In this document: positions 6,022-14,043 of the stretch, in pieces
How positions within the stretch are numbered: position 1 is the first letter of the stretch
Layout of the letters: every line of letters begins with the position of its first letter
From: Calditrichota bacterium
Lineage (GTDB): Bacteria > Zhuqueibacterota > Zhuqueibacteria > Zhuqueibacterales > Geothermadaptataceae
DNA length: 14,043 nucleotides
Direction: 5' to 3'
Assembly: GCA_008501545.1 (NCBI GenBank)
Contig: QQUM01000017.1
Location: 1-14,043, forward strand
Notes under the pieces: generated by a model
The model's input: the letters and a program-made list of their open reading frames with translations, nothing else
The model's database searches: none
Told to the model about the DNA's origin: nothing
Translations under genes and position numbers: made by a program

Positions 6022-7089
6022 ATGAAAAAAACTATAGCTTATCTTCTGGTACTAATCGGTGCATTTTCTACACAAAACCTATTTGCCCAGAGTGAAGCGA
6101 CAGTTCAATTTTTGCTTATTACACCTGGTGCTCGCGCAACAGGTATGGGTGAAGCATTTGTTTCCATTGCCGATGATGCTACGGCGACATACTGGAATCC
6201 AGCTGGTCTGGCATTTCAGAAACAGCGCCAAATATCTGCAATGCATTCCAATTGGTTACCACAGCTCGCAAGTGATCTTTTCTTCGATTATGTCACTTTT
6301 GTACAGGAAATCGAAGGACTTGGTACGTTCGGTGCCGCTGTAACGTATCTGAACCTTGGTGAGCAGGCTATTACAAGTGAAAACAGCCCGATCCCGACAG
6401 GTACCTTTGTTTCCAGTGAATTCGCAATAGCCGCATCCTTTGGGACACAAATAACTGAAAACTCGAGCGTTGGCTTGCAGTTAAAATACATCCGCAGTAA
6501 TCTTGCTCCGGAATTGAGCAATACATCACAAAAGGGCGATGGGTCTGCCAACGCCTTTGCGTTTGATGTCGGGTACATCTATAAAGACTTGTTGTTTGAT
6601 CGTCTGAACTTCGGTGTTAATATTGCCAATATGGGACCAAAAGTCACATACATTGATAAAGCCCAGGCGGATCCCCTGCCAACTAATTTACGCCTCGGCT
6701 TCTCCTACAAACCAATCGACGATGAATTTAATAAGCTAACCCTTGCTGTTGAATTTGACAAGTTACTCGTGCGTCGTTACCAGGATGAAAATGATGAAAC
6801 AAAATCCGACCCTTTTTACAAGGCGTTGTATTCTTCTTTGTTCGATGAGGATATGGACACGGAATTGAAGCGGGTCATTGCGAATATAGGCGCGGAATAC
6901 TGGTACGGCGACATGATAGCCATGCGTACAGGTTTCCATCATGATGATATTGGTAAAGTACGTTATTTAACTTTTGGTGCAGGACTGAAATACGCAAGTC
7001 TCTTCATCGATGCTGCATATATCTCCCCGCTTGAAGAGGGACATCCATTAGAAGATACGATCCAGTTTTCGTTAGCATTCAATTTTTAA
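6022..7089 (+). CDS. PorV/PorQ family outer-membrane beta-barrel protein
   Basis: A predicted FadL-like outer-membrane barrel of 355 residues. It has a signal peptide MKKTIAYLLVLIGAF...NLFAQ (cleavage near residue 23), then the family signature at residues 36-63: GARATGMGEAF, a DDATATYWNPAGLA segment, and alternating amphipathic strands ending in the aromatic FSLAFNF typical of barrels. In type IX secretion PorV (LptO) captures CTD-bearing cargo at the outer membrane, and PorQ and unnamed paralogues share this domain. Which paralogue this is cannot be told from sequence alone, so no symbol is given. CTD-bearing proteins are encoded on both sides, which suits a secretion or surface role. The ATG at 6022 has GGAGG about 6 nt upstream. 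Expression is probably controlled by the leader and terminator-like hairpin before it. Confidence 0.85.
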   Translation: MKKTIAYLLVLIGAFSTQNLFAQSEATVQFLLITPGARATGMGEAFVSIADDATATYWNPAGLAFQKQRQISAMHSNWLPQLASDLFFDYVTFVQEIEGLGTFGAAVTYLNLGEQAITSENSPIPTGTFVSSEFAIAASFGTQITENSSVGLQLKYIRSNLAPELSNTSQKGDGSANAFAFDVGYIYKDLLFDRLNFGVNIANMGPKVTYIDKAQADPLPTNLRLGFSYKPIDDEFNKLTLAVEFDKLLVRRYQDENDETKSDPFYKALYSSLFDEDMDTELKRVIANIGAEYWYGDMIAMRTGFHHDDIGKVRYLTFGAGLKYASLFIDAAYISPLEEGHPLEDTIQFSLAFNF

Positions 7090-7108
7090 GTAAGTATCGT
7101 TTGCATAA

Positions 7109-7139
7109 CAAGGGTGACCAATGAGTTGTGTCGCCCTTG
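7109..7139 (+). terminator. Stem-loop after the PorV-like gene, possible weak terminator
   Basis: CAAGGGTGAC (7109-7118) pairs with GTCGCCCTTG (7130-7139) over 10 bp with one G-U wobble and an 11-nt loop, 19 bp after the stop codon. The downstream sequence (CTATTGTT) is only modestly T-rich, so it may stabilise the 3' end rather than terminate by itself. Confidence 0.55.
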
Positions 7140-7296
7140 CTATTGTTCAGGATATGTGAATAGGAAACCGGGCGGTTAATGGATTGTTCAGCCTTTGATT
7201 CTCTACGTGACAAGCAGGTTTAAATATTGTACGGATCGAAATCAGAATAAATGAGTTTAGTTCTGTAATTAGATACGGACTGATTTTTAACGTAAC

Positions 7297-7342
7297 GTGC
7301 CAATTCAAGATACCAGAGCTGGTGAATGTGGTATCGCAGCAC
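7297..7342 (+). repeat. Nested inverted repeats in the leader of the M6-like gene
   Basis: GATACCA (7309-7315) and TGGTATC (7329-7335) are exact complements with a 13-nt loop. GTGC (7297-7300) and GCAC (7339-7342) can close an outer helix around them, leaving an 8/3-nt internal loop. A second TGGT inside the loop (7319-7322) offers the ACCA arm an alternative partner. The structure ends 20 nt before the chosen ATG at 7363 and could affect translation. I see no clear promoter for this gene in 7140-7296. Confidence 0.4.
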
Positions 7343-7362
7343 TTCTCAGGCGGAATTACTTA

Positions 7363-10300
7363 ATGAAAAAAATATGTTTTCTCACACTTTTATCATTTTC
7401 GCTGGTTAATCAAAGCTATGCACAGGGCCAGCTTGCCAAGCGCAACCCGGTGCAGTTGAAAGGCGGTCCAGCCTCTCATGCTCTTTACAACAATTTTTCC
7501 AGATATAATACGGACGAACAGTTAACATCCAGCGCCGATACAACGCATATACTCGCAATTCGTGTTGCATTTAAGCCAGACACGACAAGCGAGACAACAG
7601 GTGATGGTTCCTTTGATTTGAGCACACCATCCGTCCCTACAGTCGATCCGGCTCCTCACAACCGAAGCTATTTCGATGCTCAGCTACAGGCATTGAGCAA
7701 CTACTACCGTGCTGTCTCAAATGGCAATCAGCTTTTTACATGGGACATTTATCCTCAGGGTGAGAATGATGCATTCCAGCTTGATCAGGATATGGCTTTT
7801 TACGCGCCTAACGACGGATCCGAGCTTGTTGATACCCGTCTCGCTGAATTGCTGCGCGATGGCGTGCTCAAGGCGGCCACAACAACTTCAATCGATTTCA
7901 GTTGCTACGACAGCTTCATTCTTTTCCATGCTGGTGTCGGCAATGATATCGATTTTGATTTTGATCCAACACCGAACGACATAACATCTGCTTTCCTGCG
8001 ATTTGAAGACTTAAAAAAAGAATTTGGTCCGGACGAACCTGATTATGCAGGCATTGAAGTGAACGGAATTTTCGTGCGTAACGGCATGATCTTACCTGAG
8101 ACCGAAAGCCAGGAGGGATATGAAATCGGATTGCTCGGTACCATGACGATCATGATGGGATTCCAGCTTGGATTACCAAGTCTTTTTGATCCCGTAACAG
8201 GCGGTACCGGCATTGGAAGATGGGGATTGATGGATCAGGGATCAGGAAATGGGCAGGGATTGTTGCCTGCAGAACCATCTGCCTGGGAAAAAATATTTAT
8301 GGGTTGGGAAAAGCCCATTGTAATTGATCGAGGGCAGGACTTTCAAGTCGGTTCCGCCCGCACAGACTTTCCAAACAGAATTTATAAAATCCCAATTACA
8401 GATGACGAGTATTTTCTCATTGAAAATAGACAAACAGATGTAAACGGCGATAGTATTGCAATCGCAATTGACAGCAATGGCAACCGTGCAGAATTTAACC
8501 AAAACGGACAGTTGGTTTCTAATGCAGTGATCGGTGTTATAACCTTGGTTGACGAATACGATTATGGTTTGCCAGGATCCGGAATTCTCATCTGGCACAT
8601 AAACGATGCAATTATTCGAGAAAAACTGGCAGAAAACAGAATCAATGAGGACAAAACGAATCGGGGAGTCGATCTCGAGGAAGCGGACGTTGCACAAGAT
8701 TTTGGCTATTTCTATAGTTTTTTACATCCTGGCAGCGGTACGGAAAACGGGTGGTGGGCAGATGCATGGTTCGACAGCAATACCGTAAATCTGCAAGCAA
8801 ATGGCAACGATAAAATTGAATTCGGACCGGACACAAAACCTTCATCACGTGCTCAATCACAGGCCAATAGTGGTGTGCGTATTTATGATATTAGTGCAAA
8901 TCAAGCGATTATGTCATTTTCGCTCTCAAGGGAATTGGAAGTGGCGAATTTTCCAAAATTCTGTCACTCAGCCATATTTCCACCCATTGTGGGAGAATTT
9001 GATCCGACGTATGCCGGCGAAGAAATACTCGTTTTTACCCTCGATAACCAGGTTTTAGCATGGCATGGCGACGGCACCCCACTGTTCAATAATTCGCTAC
9101 AGGTCGTTGTCGATGCGCCGGGCAGGGAGGAGCGAGCATACGAAATTCCACTCGCACTGACACTGAACAACCAGCCCTTCAGTTACCCGCTCGTGGCAGA
9201 TTTAGATGGAAATGGACGTGATGAATTTATATTAAATTTTCACAATGGTGCCTTAAAAGCGTTCCAAACTGTGGATTTGGATGGGGATAAGGCGTTCGAT
9301 ACGTTGTGGGATTTAAATCTCGGATTTAAAACATCTTCTGCACTAAGTTTTTCCAACGGTCTAATCACATTCGCCACCGACAAAATGATGATGATCAATG
9401 CCGCAGGTGACGTTGTTAATTCACAACCCTTACAAGCGGATGTCACCGCCCTTTCTGTATCAAACGGGTCTTATTTTTTTCAATCCGACAACACCGTGTT
9501 GAAGATGGAGAATGATGTAAATGTATTCGCAACATTTTCTGAATCGGTTCGAAGCCTTGCATCGGGAACATTTGGTCTTGCTGCCAATACAGATAGTGAG
9601 CTTCGCCTCATTCATCAGGAAGATGAATTTAGTATCATCCTCGATGAAAAATATGCCAACAGCCGCATTGCCATCGGTGACGTGGATGGCGATAATCGTC
9701 AGGATGCGGTTCTTGTAAATGCAGAATATGTACTTGCTTTTAACCAGTTCGGGGCTGTTTTGGAGAATTTCCCTGTAAAATTGCAGCCTTACACAGAAGA
9801 CGCTGAAAAATTGCAACTCTCTGTTGCAAACAGTTATTTTGAACCACTTCTGCTTGATGTTGATAATGATCGTGCACAGGAGATATTTTTCATTGGTAAG
9901 GGTGGTGATTTGTATGGTATTGAAAATGACGGTTCACTCATGGATGGTTTCCCTCTTGCCTTTCTCCATGGCAGTATACAGAGCTTGACAGCAGGCGATA
10001 TCAACAACGATGGTATCCTTGAAATGCTTGCCGTCTCCGTTGATGGGTTTTTGCATGCCTTTGAGATTCCCGGTGCCAGTTTAGAAGCAGAACATGCATG
10101 GATGAATTATAACGGAAACCGGGCTAATACTCGTTCAACTCTTTTGCAAGGCTCTCCTCTCGACTTGGATGGGGACCTCTTACCTGCTGAATTTGCATAC
10201 AATTATCCGAATCCAACAGAGGGGAACGTAACAACCATCCGCTATCGTTTGTCTGCACCTGCAGAAGTCGAAATTAAAATTTTCGACCTTGCAGGGGACC

Positions 10301-10458
10301 TGGTAGACGAATTTTCTGGCCCGGGGAATGGCGATGTTGATAATGAGGTTGTATGGGATGCCAGCTCCACGCAGAACGGTGTCTACATGGCAAGAATCGA
10401 AGCAAAAAACAACAGCCAGACTGGCGTAGCAATTTTCAAGATCTCGGTGATAAAATAG
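7363..10458 (+). CDS. Secreted M6-family-like pseudoprotease with propeller-like FG-GAP repeats and C-terminal sorting domain
   Basis: A 1031-residue exported protein. The signal peptide is MKKICFLTLLSFSLVNQSYAQ. Residues about 50-520 follow the M6 (immune inhibitor A-like) metalloprotease pattern: HNRSYFDAQLQALSNYY, FHAGVGND, LGLPSLFD, GIGRWGLMDQGSG, AWEKIFMGW, EYFLIENRQ, GSGILIWHIN (IWHIN 410-414), GVDLEEAD and SGVRIYDIS. Where active members carry HExGHxLGLPD, this one has IMMGFQLGLPS (263-273), so both zinc histidines, the catalytic glutamate and the Asp/Ser position are changed. No HExxH occurs elsewhere in the protein, so it is probably proteolytically inactive. Calcium-loop-like repeats follow: ADLDGNGRDE (612), DVDGDNRQD (773), DVDNDRAQE (832) and DINNDGILE (879). 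A type A CTD starts at YNYPNP (946). An upstream GTG at 7297 stays in frame, but the ATG at 7363 has GGCGGA 8 nt upstream and starts a proper signal peptide. It ends 15 bp before the next gene. Confidence 0.85.
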   Translation: MKKICFLTLLSFSLVNQSYAQGQLAKRNPVQLKGGPASHALYNNFSRYNTDEQLTSSADTTHILAIRVAFKPDTTSETTGDGSFDLSTPSVPTVDPAPHNRSYFDAQLQALSNYYRAVSNGNQLFTWDIYPQGENDAFQLDQDMAFYAPNDGSELVDTRLAELLRDGVLKAATTTSIDFSCYDSFILFHAGVGNDIDFDFDPTPNDITSAFLRFEDLKKEFGPDEPDYAGIEVNGIFVRNGMILPETESQEGYEIGLLGTMTIMMGFQLGLPSLFDPVTGGTGIGRWGLMDQGSGNGQGLLPAEPSAWEKIFMGWEKPIVIDRGQDFQVGSARTDFPNRIYKIPITDDEYFLIENRQTDVNGDSIAIAIDSNGNRAEFNQNGQLVSNAVIGVITLVDEYDYGLPGSGILIWHINDAIIREKLAENRINEDKTNRGVDLEEADVAQDFGYFYSFLHPGSGTENGWWADAWFDSNTVNLQANGNDKIEFGPDTKPSSRAQSQANSGVRIYDISANQAIMSFSLSRELEVANFPKFCHSAIFPPIVGEFDPTYAGEEILVFTLDNQVLAWHGDGTPLFNNSLQVVVDAPGREERAYEIPLALTLNNQPFSYPLVADLDGNGRDEFILNFHNGALKAFQTVDLDGDKAFDTLWDLNLGFKTSSALSFSNGLITFATDKMMMINAAGDVVNSQPLQADVTALSVSNGSYFFQSDNTVLKMENDVNVFATFSESVRSLASGTFGLAANTDSELRLIHQEDEFSIILDEKYANSRIAIGDVDGDNRQDAVLVNAEYVLAFNQFGAVLENFPVKLQPYTEDAEKLQLSVANSYFEPLLLDVDNDRAQEIFFIGKGGDLYGIENDGSLMDGFPLAFLHGSIQSLTAGDINNDGILEMLAVSVDGFLHAFEIPGASLEAEHAWMNYNGNRANTRSTLLQGSPLDLDGDLLPAEFAYNYPNPTEGNVTTIRYRLSAPAEVEIKIFDLAGDLVDEFSGPGNGDVDNEVVWDASSTQNGVYMARIEAKNNSQTGVAIFKISVIK

Positions 10459-10473
10459 AAAAAGGAATATTCG

Positions 10474-13400
10474 TTGAAACGATTTTTATTCTTATTCATT
10501 ATAAATTTAAGCTTTATACACGCTCAAACTATCAGCGAAGGCCGCTCGCATCTGACTTCGTATTTCTTCGAAGTGAACAACCATCCGGAATTGCAATGGT
10601 ATTCATTCGAGACGGAGCATTTCTTTATACATTATCATGAAGGGGCACAGCGTACAGCCAACGTCATTGCAAAAATTGCTGAAGAAGTTCATGGTCCGAT
10701 CACACAACTATACGATTTCGAGCCTCCTGAAAAAACCAGCTTCATCGTTCGGGACCATGACGATTACTCCAATGGTGCAGCCTATTACTACGATAACAAA
10801 GTGGAAATTTGGGCTAGCTCGATGTCTTTTGAGTTGCGTGGCACGCACAATTGGCTCCGAAACGTAATAACGCACGAATACACCCACATGATCCAGTTGC
10901 AGGCAGCGCGGAAATTTTCACGCAAAGTGCCCGCGATGTATCTCCAATGGATCGATTATGAAAAAGAAAAACGTCCGGATGTGCTTTATGGCTACCCCAA
11001 CACCATCGTTTCTTATCCAATTGCCTTCACGGTCATGCCAAGTTGGTTCGCTGAAGGTGTAGCACAATATCAAATTCCCGGCTTGCGGTATGATCACTGG
11101 GATAGCCACCGCGACATGCTATTGCGTACGGCTGTTGTGGATGATCAATTGCTCACGCTTGGCCAGATGAGCAGTTTTGGAAAAAACAGTATCGGGAATG
11201 AAAGAGCGTATAATCAGGGATTTGCATTTTCTACATATTTAGCTGAAAACTATGGCATTGAAGCGCTGGCCAGGGCGACAGAAGCCATGAAAAAACGAAC
11301 ACGATTTTCTTTTCCCAGTGCCTTAAAAGTTGCAACTGGAAAAGATGGTCAGACGCTTTACAAAGAATGGAAGAAATTTCTTGAAGCCCACTATGCCACC
11401 AGCCTTGCAACAATAAATGCCAGGAAAATAACCGGTAAAACAATTGAACCTGTGGGAATCGGCAACTTCAACCCGCAATGGTCACCGGATGGTAAAAAAG
11501 TAGCCTACATCTCAACAGGGAAAGGCGACTATCTCTCGCTCACATCTCTTGTATTGCGTGATTTAGAAAATCAAGAAAAAACACTCCTCGCCCCGGGCGC
11601 CAATCAGGCCTTCGACTGGTCGAATGATGGAAAGCAAATAATCTATTCCAGCCGGAAAGAGAAAAACAAATACGGATCACGCTTATTCGATTTATACATC
11701 TATGATGTCGAGAAAAAGAAGAATAGACGTTTAACAAAGAATTTACGCGGTCACAGCCCGACGTTTTCACCAGACAATAAAAGTGCTGTTTTCGTGCTGA
11801 ATGGCGATGGAACCCAAAATCTTGCCCGAATCGATTTAAAAATCAAAGATGTCGAACTCCTGACGCAGTTTAAAAACGGCGAACAGGTTTATTCTCCGCG
11901 ATGGTCAGATGATGGCCAAAATATTTTATTTTCCTTTACGCCGGGCGAAGGTCGAAGTCTTCGAATTTTAAATCTTGCTGATAAAAAAGTGACAGTCGTC
12001 GCAGACGAAGGCCCCGATAACCGTGATGGCGTTTGGTCACCCGATAGCAAAAGTATTTACTTTGCTTCGGATCGAAGTGGTATTTTTAATATATACAAAA
12101 AGAATATTGCAAGCGGTGAGACGACATTGTTGACAAATGTTGTCGGTGGGGCATTTACACCCACGGTAAATTCTGCCGGCCAACTTGCTTACTCGCTGTT
12201 TGTTGTGGACGGGTATAAAATTGCATTACTTGATGAACCTGAATCAATCGCTCCGGAATACACAACGTACACAAAATTTCCTGTAACGCCACCGACAAAA
12301 GTGTTAACAAATGGTTTGGCATCGCTCAATCTTCGCGACATCGCAGCGCCAAATTTCAATGATCGCAATCTGGTTCCGGCACAGGCGCAACCGTATAAAA
12401 ACCGGTACAGTGCTTTTAGTGTGATTCCACGTATTGTCCGGGATTATGGCACGACAAAAGTGGGATCTTACTTTTTCTCCAGTGACCTTTTGGATAATTA
12501 CAATATCCTTGGTGGATTCGGCGTAAATTCCAAATTTGATCTCGACTTGTTCGGCCTGATAAATTATAACAAATTTGGTCCCACCTTGTTTTTGGAAGCC
12601 TACAATCAACGCCGGCACACGGAAGAAGGAAAGGATGAATATACGTATAATCTGACCGAAGTTTATGCGGGCCTGAGGCGTGGGCTTTCATCGGGACACA
12701 ATTTGGAACTTGCACTTAATTACGGCCAGTACAATGCGAAAATCAGTTCTGTAACGCAAAAGAATGAACCGTTTTCTTTCGGTTATACTTATCACATTTC
12801 CCGTGGTTTGCAAACCCGCTATGAATATTTTGCCATCGCACCGGCTATTGATGCATCGGCTAATCCCCGTGGCGGACGATCCGTTACATTTTCGCATCAT
12901 GCCATGTACACGTCGTTTATCGATAGTTTTCAGGTCAATTCAAATTTTGGAACTGCCCAGGAAGTCTTTACAGATTACAAGTACAACGAGTTTCAGCTCG
13001 ACTGGAAAGAATATTTAGGCTTGTGGAAAAAGCATTCGATGTATTTTCGATTTAAGGGCGGATATATCGATCGTGTCGTTGATAGTTTTTATCATTTGTA
13101 TGGGGGAGGACTTGATGGAAATCGTGGTTACCCATTTTATTCTATTGAAGGGCGTAAGCATGTCCTCGGCACAATTGCCTACCGGTTGCCACTTTTCTGG
13201 AACATTGATAAATCGTTGGCACAGGTTTATTTCGATAAATTCTATGTAGGTGTGTTTGCTGATTACAGCAATGCATTCGTTGATGACGACATGAAGCTGA
13301 ACCAGTTCAAACGTTCCGTCGGCACACAGTTGCGCCTTGAGATGTTTTCATTTTATGGTTATCCGACGAAACTCTTTTTTAATGCAGCGTACGGGCTGGA

Positions 13401-13479
13401 TGAGTTCCAAAATCGTGGCATCACTTATGGAAAGGAATGGCGATATTATTTCGGCATTACCTTTGACTATTTTGATTAA
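10474..13479 (+). CDS. Gluzincin-like metallopeptidase fused to TolB-like propeller and Omp85-like outer-membrane barrel (TTG start)
   Basis: A 1001-residue three-part protein. After a signal peptide (MKRFLFLFIINLSFIHAQ) comes a zinc peptidase domain with HEYTH (134-138) and, 55 residues on, WFAEG (E194). This is the HExxH...E arrangement of gluzincins, and all ligands are intact. Residues about 325-590 contain PD40/TolB-like propeller blades: NPQWSPDGKKVAYIS, DWSNDGKQIIYSS, SPTFSPDNKSAVF, SPRWSDDGQNILFS and DGVWSPDSKSIYFASDRSG. Residues about 640-1001 alternate like an outer-membrane barrel and include GGGLDGNRGYPF (877-888), resembling the RGY/RGF loop of Omp85 proteins. Then come AYRLPLFWN, GVFADYSNAF and the aromatic end YYFGITFDYF. 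I infer a protease displayed on its own barrel; which side of the membrane it faces cannot be read. The TTG start is supported by AAAGGA 7 nt upstream and by the signal peptide. The 15-bp gap from the M6-like gene suggests cotranscription. Its substrate is unknown. Confidence 0.85.
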   Translation: MKRFLFLFIINLSFIHAQTISEGRSHLTSYFFEVNNHPELQWYSFETEHFFIHYHEGAQRTANVIAKIAEEVHGPITQLYDFEPPEKTSFIVRDHDDYSNGAAYYYDNKVEIWASSMSFELRGTHNWLRNVITHEYTHMIQLQAARKFSRKVPAMYLQWIDYEKEKRPDVLYGYPNTIVSYPIAFTVMPSWFAEGVAQYQIPGLRYDHWDSHRDMLLRTAVVDDQLLTLGQMSSFGKNSIGNERAYNQGFAFSTYLAENYGIEALARATEAMKKRTRFSFPSALKVATGKDGQTLYKEWKKFLEAHYATSLATINARKITGKTIEPVGIGNFNPQWSPDGKKVAYISTGKGDYLSLTSLVLRDLENQEKTLLAPGANQAFDWSNDGKQIIYSSRKEKNKYGSRLFDLYIYDVEKKKNRRLTKNLRGHSPTFSPDNKSAVFVLNGDGTQNLARIDLKIKDVELLTQFKNGEQVYSPRWSDDGQNILFSFTPGEGRSLRILNLADKKVTVVADEGPDNRDGVWSPDSKSIYFASDRSGIFNIYKKNIASGETTLLTNVVGGAFTPTVNSAGQLAYSLFVVDGYKIALLDEPESIAPEYTTYTKFPVTPPTKVLTNGLASLNLRDIAAPNFNDRNLVPAQAQPYKNRYSAFSVIPRIVRDYGTTKVGSYFFSSDLLDNYNILGGFGVNSKFDLDLFGLINYNKFGPTLFLEAYNQRRHTEEGKDEYTYNLTEVYAGLRRGLSSGHNLELALNYGQYNAKISSVTQKNEPFSFGYTYHISRGLQTRYEYFAIAPAIDASANPRGGRSVTFSHHAMYTSFIDSFQVNSNFGTAQEVFTDYKYNEFQLDWKEYLGLWKKHSMYFRFKGGYIDRVVDSFYHLYGGGLDGNRGYPFYSIEGRKHVLGTIAYRLPLFWNIDKSLAQVYFDKFYVGVFADYSNAFVDDDMKLNQFKRSVGTQLRLEMFSFYGYPTKLFFNAAYGLDEFQNRGITYGKEWRYYFGITFDYFD

Positions 13480-13538
13480 ACCGAAAAATTTCAGGCATTC
13501 TGTTCAGTGAAGACGTTTTATTTATAAAAAGGCGTATC

Positions 13539-14043
13539 ATGAAATTAACTCGATTTATCGTAATTTTTGTATTGCTTAATCTTTTTCTCACAATAAATAG
13601 TGCGGGTGGGGAATTTTCAAAAAATCTCGCAAAAAATCGTTTGCAGTTGCTTCAAAACACGACCCCACAGGATGAGCAGGATTTAAGCACGCACCGCCGT
13701 GCGTTAAAAGCATTTGCGATGTCAGCACTCGTTCCCGGTCTGGGACAATTATATAATAAGAATCGCTATCGCGCCATTGGTTTTCTTGCATTTGAACTGG
13801 CGGGAATATTCTATTATATTAACCAAAACAATGAAGGAAATGATTTAGAAGCCGTCTACGAAGCTTATGCAGATGCGCACTGGGTGGAAAACCGTTACTG
13901 GGATGCCTTAGCAGCCGCTTCCGGTGAAAAACGCACGGACATGGAAGCCTTAAGAACATATGAATCAGGCCGTTGGAGCCACCATTTACCCGAATGGCGA
14001 AATCAGACTTACTATGAAAATATCGGTAAATACGATCAGTTTA
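13539..14043 (+). CDS. DUF5683-like membrane-associated protein (3' end beyond the window)
   Basis: The gene is cut by the window edge after 168 codons. It opens with ATG at 13539, with AAAAGG a few nt upstream. The N-terminus MKLTRFIVIFVLLNLFLTINSA is a signal peptide or membrane anchor. Residues 62-95 contain SALVPGLGQLYNKNRYRAIG followed by a hydrophobic stretch (FLAFELAGIFYYI), the pattern of the DUF5683 family. I know that family from FCB-group bacteria, but its function is not established. The following part is polar and rich in aromatic residues (DAHWVENRYWDAL, GRWSHHLPEW). It starts 59 bp after the peptidase-barrel gene with no terminator between, so it probably belongs to the same operon. 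Confidence 0.75.
   Translation, partial: MKLTRFIVIFVLLNLFLTINSAGGEFSKNLAKNRLQLLQNTTPQDEQDLSTHRRALKAFAMSALVPGLGQLYNKNRYRAIGFLAFELAGIFYYINQNNEGNDLEAVYEAYADAHWVENRYWDALAAASGEKRTDMEALRTYESGRWSHHLPEWRNQTYYENIGKYDQF

Noticed and set aside
7297..7362. GTG start for the M6-like protein 66 bp upstream of the ATG
   Set aside because: It has no ribosome binding site and would bury the signal peptide behind 22 residues; the ATG at 7363 has GGCGGA upstream.
1..14043. CRISPR array, tRNA or rRNA genes, insertion sequences, attachment sites, defence islands
   Set aside because: No regularly spaced repeats, cloverleaf-like segments, transposase motifs or terminal inverted repeats were seen. The gene content is housekeeping plus surface proteins.

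Overview
The window looks like chromosomal DNA of a Gram-negative bacterium from the FCB superphylum, probably outside Bacteroidota proper (a Calditrichota / KSB1 / Ignavibacteriota-type lineage). The evidence is a PorV/PorQ-type outer-membrane protein, two secreted proteins ending in a type IX-style 'YPNP/FPNPFNP' C-terminal sorting domain, a DUF5683-type protein and signal peptides ending in ...AQ. The genes also have strong GGAGG-type ribosome binding sites and E. coli-like -35/-10 promoters (TTGAC, 17 bp, TATATT), both unusual for true Bacteroidota. The phylum call is inference.

Layout. Positions 1-1329 hold a perfect terminator hairpin and a minus-strand YprB-type exonuclease-like protein with a TPR-like tail. 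A secreted protein of unknown function with a sorting domain (1534-2334) runs divergently from it. After a 379-bp gap with a clear promoter comes a housekeeping operon: elongation factor P, biotin carboxyl carrier protein, biotin carboxylase and glycine cleavage H protein (2714-5608). A 413-bp gap follows. It holds a promoter and a roughly 200-nt leader that ends in an intrinsic-terminator-like hairpin directly before the ribosome binding site of a PorV/PorQ-like outer-membrane protein (6022-7089). The rest is a probable cell-surface operon: a secreted M6-family-like protein whose zinc-binding motif is destroyed (7363-10458), a 1001-residue gluzincin / TolB-like propeller / Omp85-like barrel fusion (10474-13479), and the start of a DUF5683-like membrane protein cut by the window edge (13539 onward).

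How they fit together. AccB and AccC form the biotin half of acetyl-CoA carboxylase (the AccA/AccD half is not here), and EF-P relieves ribosome stalling at proline runs. On the surface side, the PorV-like barrel is the kind of protein that receives CTD-bearing cargo in type IX secretion. The M6-like pseudoprotease and the 1534-2334 protein carry such CTDs, whereas the gluzincin appears to bring its own outer-membrane barrel. The points most worth checking are the attenuator-like leader before the PorV-like gene, the M6 pseudoprotease, and the self-anchored protease-propeller-barrel.
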